From Bernardetia sp963719525 (GTDB lineage Bacteria > Bacteroidota > Bacteroidia > Cytophagales > Bernardetiaceae), in the NCBI GenBank assembly GCA_963719525.1, contig CAVRCG010000004.1, forward strand, positions 434,001-498,000: 64,000 bases of DNA. The letters are read 5' to 3'. Under the pieces are notes generated by a model. The model was given only the letters and a program-made list of their open reading frames with translations, was not told the DNA's origin and searched no databases. A program made the translations under genes and the position numbers. How positions within the stretch are numbered: the first letter of the stretch is position 1; each line of letters starts with the position of its first letter. Shown piece by piece: positions 54,719 to 62,126 of this stretch.

Positions 54719-55910
54719 ATGAAATTTTCAAAAATTACTTTTCTTCATTTTTCTTCTTCCTGCTATCAGTATTTCTCATTTTGGTTGTAGTCAGACTGAC
54801 TATAAAGCTACACAGCAAGCAACTCTTAATGATAATGATTCTCTAGCTCTTATTACTAACCTAACAGATTCGTTAAAATTAAAATTAAATGATACTACAC
54901 TTTCTTATATAAAAGAAAATACAAAAAAACAAACTCTTCAAATAATTGGAGTGGGTGATATGATGTTTGGAACTAATTTTCCTTCTGCTGCACACTTGCC
55001 ACCGAACGAAGGAAAAAATTTGATTTCAGAAGTAGATTCAATTCTTAAAAGTGCAGATTTGACGTTCGGAAATTTGGAAGGCGTAGTTTTGGATAAAGGA
55101 GGACAGGTAAAGCGATGCTCCGACCCTTCTGTTTGTTATGCCTTCAGAATGCCAGAAAAATTAGTAGAAGATGTTTTGAAACAAGGAGGGTTTGATGTAG
55201 TCAGTATTGCCAATAATCACATGGGAGACTTTGGAAATGAAGGAAGACAAAACAGTATGAAATTTTTAGAAAAAATAAATGTAGAGTATGCTGGTCTTGT
55301 TTCTTGTCCTTATATAATTTTCGAAAAAGAAGGCATAAAATATGGTTTTGCAGCCTTTGCACCTAATTCTGGAACGATGGACATCAGAGATATAAAAGCA
55401 GCCGAAGCGATTGTAAGAAAATTAAATGACTCTTGTGATGTTGTAATCGTATCTTTTCACGGTGGCGCAGAAGGGCGAAGCAAACAACATATTACACGCA
55501 AAACCGAAACTTTTTATGGAGAAAATAGAGGAAATGTATATGCTTTTTCTCACGCCATGGTTGATGCTGGTGCAGACATTATTTTCGGACACGGTCCTCA
55601 TGTTACTCGTGCAATGGAAGTTTATAAAGATAGATTTATCGCTTACAGTTTGGGTAATTTTTGTACCTACGACCGTTTTAGTTTGCGTGGAGTAAGTGGA
55701 CTTGCACCGATTGTAAATATCAAAATTGATAACGAAGGCAAATTTATTTCTGGTCAGATTGTACCTATTATTCAACTTGGGCGTGGAGGAGTTACACTTG
55801 ATGAACAAAAGCGAGTGATTCCAATTATCCAAAACTTAAATAAAACAGATATTCCAGAGGGAATAATTGAGATAACTGATGAAGGGGAGATTTTGAGAAA
55901 GGAGAAGTAG
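54719..55910 (+). CDS. CapA-family lipoprotein (poly-gamma-glutamate/metallophosphatase fold), 5' frame broken by one base
   Basis: The CapA domain is clear: GVGDMMFGTNFPS, FGNLEGVVLDKG, FDVVSIANNHMGDFG, VIVSFHGGAE and ADIIFGHGPHV with YSLGNF, the metallophosphatase-like motifs. The clean frame seems to begin at a GTG (54951), but the domain's first strand (TLQIIGVGD) is upstream in the same frame, which is open back to about 54735. Deleting one A from the five-A run 54730-54734 joins it to the ATG at 54719 as MKFSKLLFFIFLLPAISISH, then FGCS: a lipoprotein signal with Cys at about position 23. The full length would be 396 residues. Located at the cell surface, with a role in polymer or cell-wall metabolism inferred from the family. 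Confidence 0.8.
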
Positions 55911-55936
55911 ATCTTATTTATGCAAAAAAATGTTTT

Positions 55937-55964
55937 GTGCAGACCAAAAAATCTGCACTACATT
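55937..55964. repeat. Hairpin element followed by TACATT
   Basis: GTGCAGA and TCTGCAC form a 7-bp stem with an A-rich loop, followed by TACATT. It lies between the convergent capA and glycosyltransferase genes. Same family as 3634 and 60068. Confidence 0.5.
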
Positions 55965-56006
55965 TTCCTGCTATTTTTTCATTCAAACTTACAAAAACAG
56001 GAATAA

Positions 56007-57077
56007 TTAATTTGATTTTTTTGTATTGTTCCAATTTGCAAAACCATTTAGTATTTTCAAAAAAGGCTTTACTGTATAATTGAAAGGAAACGAACGCAAC
56101 CTAAAAGATTTTGAAAGACTGCTTTTTTTGTTTGGATTAATAAAGGAAGACAAAACAGAATGATAAAATGACTTTTTAGCCGTAGCAAGTTCAATATTAG
56201 TTGATAAAAGTTCTGCCCAAAAATCTCCCAAAATCTCATTAAAAGCCATTTTGTTATAGATTTCTACTTGCTCGTTTTTAGAATAAAGTAATTCTAACCA
56301 ATTTTTTGCTTTTTCGAAAAAGAGTTTATTGTTTTTATCAAAATCCATATTTCCTACTTTTTTATGAATGTGCAGGTCTTCTTGATCTGGATAAATTCCT
56401 AGTTCTTCTAGTTGATTTTTATAAATTTTTAGAATATTTCTGTTTGCTTTTTCGCTTTGTGTCTGGCTGATATTTTGGTCGTGGATTCTATATTTCACTA
56501 ACGATTCTGCTAGATTTGTAACTCGTGTTTTGTGAGCAATACGTGTCCAAAGGTCGTAATCTTCTGCTGGAGGATATTCTTCTCTATACTTCAAATCTGC
56601 AAATTGCTTTCTAATCATAACAGAAGATTGTGCAAACTGATTCAAGAAAAGTAATTTTGCAGGAATTCGTTCTGGACAATGTTCCAAATTCCAAGTTCCC
56701 TTCTCATTATTTTCATCGTCAATAAGTGTAATCCAAGAACCTACTAAACCAAATTCTTCGTTTTTATCCAAAAAATTAACTTGCTTTTCTAATCGTGTTG
56801 GTTCTGCATAATCATCACAATCCAAAATAGCAATATAATCTCCCTTTGCTTCCTCAAAAAGACGATTACGAGTATAAAAAATACCTTTATTTCCTTCATT
56901 TTCTAAAAAAAGAATACGCTTATCTTGATATGATTTAATGATTTCTGCACTTTTATCTTTTGAACCATCATTTATAATAACTAATTCAAAGTCTATATAA
57001 GTTTGATTCAGAATACTTTCTATAGCTATTTTGAGAAATTTTTCTCCATTAAAAACAGGCATTACAACACTAATCAT
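56007..57077 (-). CDS. Family 2 glycosyltransferase, 356 aa
   Basis: A GT-A fold enzyme: ISVVMPVFNGEKFLKIAIES at the start, VIINDGSKDKS (nucleotide-binding), and the DXD motif in AILDCDDYAEP. The C-terminal 130 residues are helical and unassigned. It transfers a sugar from a nucleotide-sugar onto a surface polysaccharide or lipid; donor and acceptor are not predictable. I use the ATG at 57077; a TTG two codons earlier is possible. It converges with capA, but no larger polysaccharide cluster surrounds it. Confidence 0.88.
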   Translation of the reverse strand: MISVVMPVFNGEKFLKIAIESILNQTYIDFELVIINDGSKDKSAEIIKSYQDKRILFLENEGNKGIFYTRNRLFEEAKGDYIAILDCDDYAEPTRLEKQVNFLDKNEEFGLVGSWITLIDDENNEKGTWNLEHCPERIPAKLLFLNQFAQSSVMIRKQFADLKYREEYPPAEDYDLWTRIAHKTRVTNLAESLVKYRIHDQNISQTQSEKANRNILKIYKNQLEELGIYPDQEDLHIHKKVGNMDFDKNNKLFFEKAKNWLELLYSKNEQVEIYNKMAFNEILGDFWAELLSTNIELATAKKSFYHSVLSSFINPNKKSSLSKSFRLRSFPFNYTVKPFLKILNGFANWNNTKKSN

Positions 57078-57247
57078 ATACAAATTTAGATTTTAGAAGG
57101 TAGAAGTAAATGAATTTAGAAGGATAAATGTAAAGTATCAACTATTTTTTTTCATTTCACAAAAATAGCTTAAACTTTATTCTATCTCAAACATTATTTA
57201 CTGCATAGAACTCTTTCCAACAAACAAAATCAAAAAAACATACAATT

Positions 57248-57574
57248 ATGAAAGCCATTTATGCAAACCAAAAAGCGTTGCCCTCACGAGAACAACTTAC
57301 CGAAACATTAATCGAAACAATTACTGATTCGGAAGAGCAGTTAGATGCATCTTTGGAACGGGAATTAGTACTTTTTAAAGACGAAAAAAACGAACTAGAT
57401 TATGTAATCAAAACGCTTATCCAAGTCTGTAAACTCTCGTCTGGAGATGCCTTTGATGTAGTTTCGGAAGCAAATGGAAAAGGACATGCAACCGTTACGA
57501 CAGGAACATTTAATGAATTAAAGCCACTTCGAAAAGGAGTTTGTGATAAAAATATTTGGGTAGAAATTTTGTAG
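57248..57574 (+). CDS. clpS: ClpS-like Clp protease adaptor, 108 aa
   Basis: Residues 40-108 follow the ClpS core: LVLFKDEKNELDYVIKTLIQ (cf. the NDD-x-N-T-x(2)-V pattern of ClpS), VCKLSSGDAFDVVSEANGKG and HATVTTGTFNELKPL. ClpS brings N-degron substrates to ClpAP/ClpCP. The N-terminal 35 residues are acidic and flexible, as in ClpS. The strict NDD motif is replaced by KDEKN, as often seen in Bacteroidota members. No clp gene is adjacent. It ends against hemD at a shared terminator. Confidence 0.7.
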   Translation: MKAIYANQKALPSREQLTETLIETITDSEEQLDASLERELVLFKDEKNELDYVIKTLIQVCKLSSGDAFDVVSEANGKGHATVTTGTFNELKPLRKGVCDKNIWVEIL

Positions 57575-57607
57575 TTTTTCTGTTTTTTGTAATAAAATAA
57601 CAGAAAA

Positions 57608-57640
57608 AAAGTAGTGTCATAAAACTTATGACACTACTTT
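57608..57640. terminator. Bidirectional terminator between clpS-like and hemD genes
   Basis: AAAGTAGTGTCATAA and its near-exact complement TTATGACACTACTTT form a 14-15-bp stem between convergent genes, with T/A-rich flanks on both sides. Confidence 0.8.
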
Positions 57641-57664
57641 GTTATAAAATTAATAAAATAAAAT

Positions 57665-58465
57665 TTACTCAATACCTAATTCTTCTTTCATTTTACGAAT
57701 ATATTGTTCGATTGCTCCTGTCATAGAAGGTGCATTTGGAAGAGGTGCTTCAATGTCCAAACGCAAATTATGATCACGAACAGCCTGTGCAGTTGTAGGA
57801 CCAAAAGCAGCAATACGAGTAGTTTTTTGTTTGAAATCAGGAAAATTATCAAATAAAGATTTTATTCCAGAAGGACTAAAAAATGCAATTACATCATAAT
57901 TTACATTCTTCAAATCCGACAAATCACTAGAAACAGTAGCATAAATAACAGCTTCTGAATGCTCAATATCATTATCTCTCAAAAAACCTGGTATATCATC
58001 TCTACGAATATCAGAACACGGAAAAAGGAACTTTTCTTTCTTGTGTTTGGCAATTACTTTGTTTAAATCTTCTGCCGTGCGCTCGCCCACGAAAAGTTTG
58101 CGTTTACGAAGATTAATATATTTAGGAAGGTAAATAGCTGTTTGTTCCGAAACACAAAAATATTTCATGTCCTCTGGAATCGTTATTTTTAGCCCTTTAC
58201 AAAGTGTAAAAAAGTGATCTACTGCATTTCTACTTGTAAAGATTACTGCTGTATGGTCTAAAATAGTGATGCGCTGTTTTCTAAATTCACGTAAAGAAAC
58301 AGGTTGTACTTCAATAAATTGCCTAAAATCTACCTTTACATTATACCTTTGTGCAAGGTCGTGATAAGGAGATTTATCAGTTAGAGGAGCAGGTTGAGAA
58401 ATCAGTACACTACGAACTTGCTTAGGTGCAGGTGCTGGGTGTGAGGCATTCGCTTCGTTTGCCAT
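57665..58465 (-). CDS. hemD: Uroporphyrinogen-III synthase
   Basis: HemD cyclises hydroxymethylbilane into uroporphyrinogen III for haem synthesis. The two-domain pattern is visible: VRSVLISQPAPLTDKSPYHD at the start, AVIFTSRNAVDHFF, then VIAFFSPSGIKSLF and IAAFGPTTAQAVRDHNL in the second half. Sequence conservation in this family is low, but the SPSG and GPTTA motifs and the neighbouring DUF4271 gene (a conserved pair in Bacteroidota) support it. I chose the ATG at 58465 (MANEANASHPAP); the longer frame to 58534 adds a Cys/Phe-rich, unlikely N-terminus. Confidence 0.88.
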   Translation of the reverse strand: MANEANASHPAPAPKQVRSVLISQPAPLTDKSPYHDLAQRYNVKVDFRQFIEVQPVSLREFRKQRITILDHTAVIFTSRNAVDHFFTLCKGLKITIPEDMKYFCVSEQTAIYLPKYINLRKRKLFVGERTAEDLNKVIAKHKKEKFLFPCSDIRRDDIPGFLRDNDIEHSEAVIYATVSSDLSDLKNVNYDVIAFFSPSGIKSLFDNFPDFKQKTTRIAAFGPTTAQAVRDHNLRLDIEAPLPNAPSMTGAIEQYIRKMKEELGIE

Positions 58466-58738
58466 ATCGTTGCAAAAATTGGTTTGTTGAAAACTACGAC
58501 TAAAACAGTTTGAGGTAAACCAACCATTTAACAATAAACCAGTAGTAAAATAAGGATTTATTCGAAAAATAATTTATATTTACACAAACTATAAAGACAG
58601 ATTTGTATTTTTTCTAATTTATTAAATAATCAATAGTACAGATTTAGTACAGATTCTAAACACTTATTAACTAAACAATTTGAAAACTGACTACTTAGTA
58701 ATACGGTCTTAAAATTAGTTTGACTATTTGATAAATAG

Positions 58739-60013
58739 TTACGTTACCGAACTAATCCATTTCGAAACTATCAATAGAGGAATTATTTCGGTGGCGCAAA
58801 GGTACGAAAAAAGATACAACTTACTAGCATTTGTTCGTGTAAACAGGTAATAACTAATTAACAAACTATGAGTTAGAACAGAAATAACTACCAAAACGGC
58901 AAAAGAAGATAAAAAAGAGCTCTCTGTGTTTGTTGAGGCTACTTCATAAAACGAGTCAATAAAGAAAGAAAAAAGTACGGTTGCTGCAAAAATTACACTC
59001 ATTGAAAAGGTATTTCCTAAAATAAGAGCTTGTGTATGTTGTTCACTAAGCTGACTGTTTTTGAAAAAAAGCTTTCCTACAATCTGAATCCAAAACAACC
59101 TAAAAAGAGCAGTACACAAACACCAAAAAGCAGCATACAACCAACTTACTGTGAAGGAAAATAAATTGTTTTTGGTCAGAAAATAATCGGTTTTTGTCGT
59201 TCCATAAAGTTCTATGTACGTATAAAAAATCCAAACAAAACCCATTACTAAACTAAAATAAATGATATAACCGATTTGTGGTAATACTTCCGTTCTCTTG
59301 AACGTTTTGGCTGGTCTGAAAAAATAACTCCACGATTCTCCGAAGGCTTCTCTACTAATAACAGGATAAATACTGACCGAAAATACAACTATAATTCCGA
59401 CCATTAACCAGTTTATCATCAAAATCCAATCAGCAATAGGCGATGTTGGTTTTTGTGCTGTTTTAGAGTTTATGACTACTTTAGAAATTACTTTTTCTTT
59501 ACTAAAAGTATTTTTTTGAATAAGAATATAAGCAGCATAAGGTTCAATGATTTGATTCTGTGGCTTTTCTTGATACACAGTAAGCATCAAAAAACCATTA
59601 GCATTTTTGTTTGTATCAGAATAGGCATTTATCAAACTATCAAAAGAAATTTCGATATATTCTTTTTCCGTAACAATAGAAGAAAAATGATTATTCCAAA
59701 ATAGTTTTGCATCTTGTGGCAGCGCAATTCCTAAGTAATGATTGTGGTAATCTTCTAAGTTTTTATTAAAATCAAAAATCAAGTGTAAAGCTCTATACTG
59801 ACTATGAACAGTTGGTAGATAAGGAACATAACTTTCCAAATCTTCATCATAAATTACCCATTTTTCGCTCAACGTTTGGTAAATTGAACCAGACTGAACG
59901 ATAGGCAAAGCCATCACAGAATTTTGAAGACTCAAAAAACCTGTCAAAAATAAGATGACTAATAGGATAATTCTAGAAATAGATGTTAGTAAAGAATTAT
60001 TGATGCTTTTCAC
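58739..60013 (-). CDS. DUF4271 membrane protein, 424 aa
   Basis: A signal-like first helix, an extracytoplasmic beta-rich region of about 170 residues and then six or seven membrane helices (e.g. WILMINWLMVGIIVVFSVSI and IGYIIYFSLVMGFVWIFYTY) match the DUF4271 family. Its gene lies directly upstream of hemD in many Bacteroidota, as here, on the same strand with a 273-bp gap. The function is unknown; a role near tetrapyrrole or membrane assembly is only a guess from the linkage. Confidence 0.75.
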   Translation of the reverse strand: MKSINNSLLTSISRIILLVILFLTGFLSLQNSVMALPIVQSGSIYQTLSEKWVIYDEDLESYVPYLPTVHSQYRALHLIFDFNKNLEDYHNHYLGIALPQDAKLFWNNHFSSIVTEKEYIEISFDSLINAYSDTNKNANGFLMLTVYQEKPQNQIIEPYAAYILIQKNTFSKEKVISKVVINSKTAQKPTSPIADWILMINWLMVGIIVVFSVSIYPVISREAFGESWSYFFRPAKTFKRTEVLPQIGYIIYFSLVMGFVWIFYTYIELYGTTKTDYFLTKNNLFSFTVSWLYAAFWCLCTALFRLFWIQIVGKLFFKNSQLSEQHTQALILGNTFSMSVIFAATVLFSFFIDSFYEVASTNTESSFLSSFAVLVVISVLTHSLLISYYLFTRTNASKLYLFSYLCATEIIPLLIVSKWISSVT

Positions 60014-60067
60014 GTTGGAATAAAATATTTTTTGATTTCGCAGACCAAAGCCTACATTACATTTTTA

Positions 60068-60092
60068 CTCACTCTAAAGAGTGAGCTACATT
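60068..60092. repeat. Hairpin element followed by CTACATT
   Basis: CTCACTCT-AA-AGAGTGAG followed by CTACATT, in the 121-bp divergent spacer between the DUF4271 and large membrane-protein genes. The CTAAAG loop region and the tail are shared with the copy at 3634. Confidence 0.55.
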
Positions 60093-60134
60093 CTGACAAA
60101 ATTAGCTAATTTACAGTTAAATTATGACTAAAAT

Positions 60135-62051
60135 ATGACTTTTCTTTTTTGGTTACTCTTTTTTAGTATTTCTTTTTTGAGTGTCTTTACTTCTCTTATC
60201 TCTAAAAATGGACAGACTGTTCAAATCATTTTGCTTCCTTTACTTTTTTTTACAATATATTTTGTTTTGCAAAGTAAAAATAAAATAAGATTGTACAATC
60301 CTTTTGAGAAGGGTAAAAAAGTGTTCATTTTGATTTTGGGAAGTATCTTGATTTGGCTTCTAAACGCTGTTTTTGTTTTTGATATTTCTGTGCTTTTTGG
60401 AAGTGGAACTGATTTTAATTTTCTGATTCCTTCAAAAGATGCCTTTTTTTATGGAAGATTATCCGAAAAATTACTGACTTCTTCTTACGAAACAGTTTAT
60501 GCTCTTCATCAAGATTTGCCTACTGTTTTAGGAACAACTCCTTATCATTATTTTGAGTTTTGGTTGTCTGCTTTTTTTTGTAAACTATTTTCAGTTTCTG
60601 GTTATGTTGCTTATTCACTTTTTACACTTCCAGTTTTACAAATATCTGCTTGGGTTGGAATTTTGGCTATTTTTGAACAAGAAAAAGGCTATAAAATAAA
60701 TCTAGCTACTTTTCTATGGTCGTTTGTCTTACTTTTTTTGAGTGGAATTTATCTCCCTTTTTACGAATATTTAAAAGGCTTTCAATCTACGTATTGGCTT
60801 GCAAACACTATTTTTACAGGACTTTCAGAACACTATTTTTTTTGGATTGCTGTTTTTCTATCGTTTCAAAAGAAAAATTATAGATTCTGTATTTGGATAA
60901 TTTTTATGATTCCTATTATTTCTCCAACACTTTGGGCTGCATGTTGGGGAGGATTATTCTTTGTTGGAAGTTTTCTTTTTTATCAAAAAAATCATCAAAA
61001 CTGTAAAGGAAAGAATGTTCGCCTTTTTTGGCGTTTTAGCGAAGCGACACCAACAAACCAGAGTTTTAAACTAGAAATTATAGCTTTTTTCTTGATTCCT
61101 ATTTTCTATTTTTCATTTTATTATTTTACACAGTCTTCTCAAAGTGTAGCAAATTCTGATGTTTCTATTTTAGCCTTATCAAACAATGAAACTACTATTT
61201 TTAGTATTTTTAGAGAAATAACAATTTATTTATTTGGCTTTTTTGTAATTTATATTTCTTTTTTGCTTTTGTTTTATTCAGAAATTAAAAAATATTTTAC
61301 GACATTTTGGAACGGCAAAGCTATCGAAGAAGTCAATGTGTCAGCTATGGTATTTTTTAGTGGGGGAGTTTTGGGTGGAATAGCCTTTTATCTTTTTCTT
61401 CCATTCCATCAAGAACGGTTTCAGTTTTTGAGGAATTTTATTTTACCTTTTGTACAAATAAGCATAATTTATTTTTTTATAAAAAAACAGAATTATTTGA
61501 GCTTCAAAGTTAAAGCTGTTTTTGTAATTTTACTTTTATACGGATTTGGTTTTACGCTACATTGGTTTTTGAAAGAAACGCAGCCCAATCAAATGTATTC
61601 ACAGGCTTATTTGAATATTATTGAGAAACAATTAATAGAGAAACAAGAACTCAAACGAGGGGCAATTTTTCATTCTATAGATTATTATGATGACAAAATT
61701 TTATTTAATAGAAACGAAAATTTTGAAATAGAAGGACGTTATTTAGCTTTCAAAACAGGGTTAGAACAGTTTTATAATTTGGATATGGTTTGTATAAAGT
61801 ATCAAGAAAGAGATTCTACATCAAACTTTGAAACTTCTAAAACTGATTTCTTTGCAGTTTGGATAAAAGATAAAATTAATAATGAACAATCGTTTTGTAA
61901 TGATTCTTTGAAATGGACTTTTGTAGAAGAGCAGCAACTTGATTTTGTAATTATCGGAAAAGATATTTTGATTCCTACCAAAATTCAATCAAAAATTAAG
62001 TTTCAAGTACAGGATAATTTGAGTGGAGAGGTTTTTTTGAGATTAAAATAG
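60135..62051 (+). CDS. Large polytopic membrane protein, 638 aa, function unknown
   Basis: About a dozen hydrophobic segments fill residues 1-465 (e.g. FLFWLLFFSISFLSVFTSLI), followed by a soluble C-terminal domain of 150 residues. The overall shape, many helices and a tail outside the membrane, recalls GT-C glycosyltransferases and O-antigen-type proteins, and an early loop contains Glu/Asp-poor sequence, so I cannot assign a catalytic motif. At about residue 298-310 the peptide FWRFSEATPTNQ is encoded by a dispersed repeat element (61030-61056) that has landed in frame. ATG start at 60135. Isolated between divergent and convergent genes. Confidence 0.6.
   Translation: MTFLFWLLFFSISFLSVFTSLISKNGQTVQIILLPLLFFTIYFVLQSKNKIRLYNPFEKGKKVFILILGSILIWLLNAVFVFDISVLFGSGTDFNFLIPSKDAFFYGRLSEKLLTSSYETVYALHQDLPTVLGTTPYHYFEFWLSAFFCKLFSVSGYVAYSLFTLPVLQISAWVGILAIFEQEKGYKINLATFLWSFVLLFLSGIYLPFYEYLKGFQSTYWLANTIFTGLSEHYFFWIAVFLSFQKKNYRFCIWIIFMIPIISPTLWAACWGGLFFVGSFLFYQKNHQNCKGKNVRLFWRFSEATPTNQSFKLEIIAFFLIPIFYFSFYYFTQSSQSVANSDVSILALSNNETTIFSIFREITIYLFGFFVIYISFLLLFYSEIKKYFTTFWNGKAIEEVNVSAMVFFSGGVLGGIAFYLFLPFHQERFQFLRNFILPFVQISIIYFFIKKQNYLSFKVKAVFVILLLYGFGFTLHWFLKETQPNQMYSQAYLNIIEKQLIEKQELKRGAIFHSIDYYDDKILFNRNENFEIEGRYLAFKTGLEQFYNLDMVCIKYQERDSTSNFETSKTDFFAVWIKDKINNEQSFCNDSLKWTFVEEQQLDFVIIGKDILIPTKIQSKIKFQVQDNLSGEVFLRLK
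61030..61056. repeat. GCGAAGCGACACC-type dispersed element, copy 4, inside a coding sequence
   Basis: TTGGCGTTTTAGCGAAGCGA then CACCAACAA matches the three intergenic copies. It lies in a cytoplasmic or periplasmic loop of the polytopic membrane protein and keeps the reading frame. Confidence 0.75.
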
Positions 62052-62126
62052 GTTTAAAAAAACCATAAAATAAGACTTGTCAATCCTACTTTATGGAAAA
62101 ATAATGTTTTTTTAAATTTATCAAAC

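Noticed and set aside
54951..55910. GTG start of the CapA gene
   Set aside because: The first strand of the domain and a lipoprotein signal lie upstream; one surplus A explains the loss of the true ATG at 54719.
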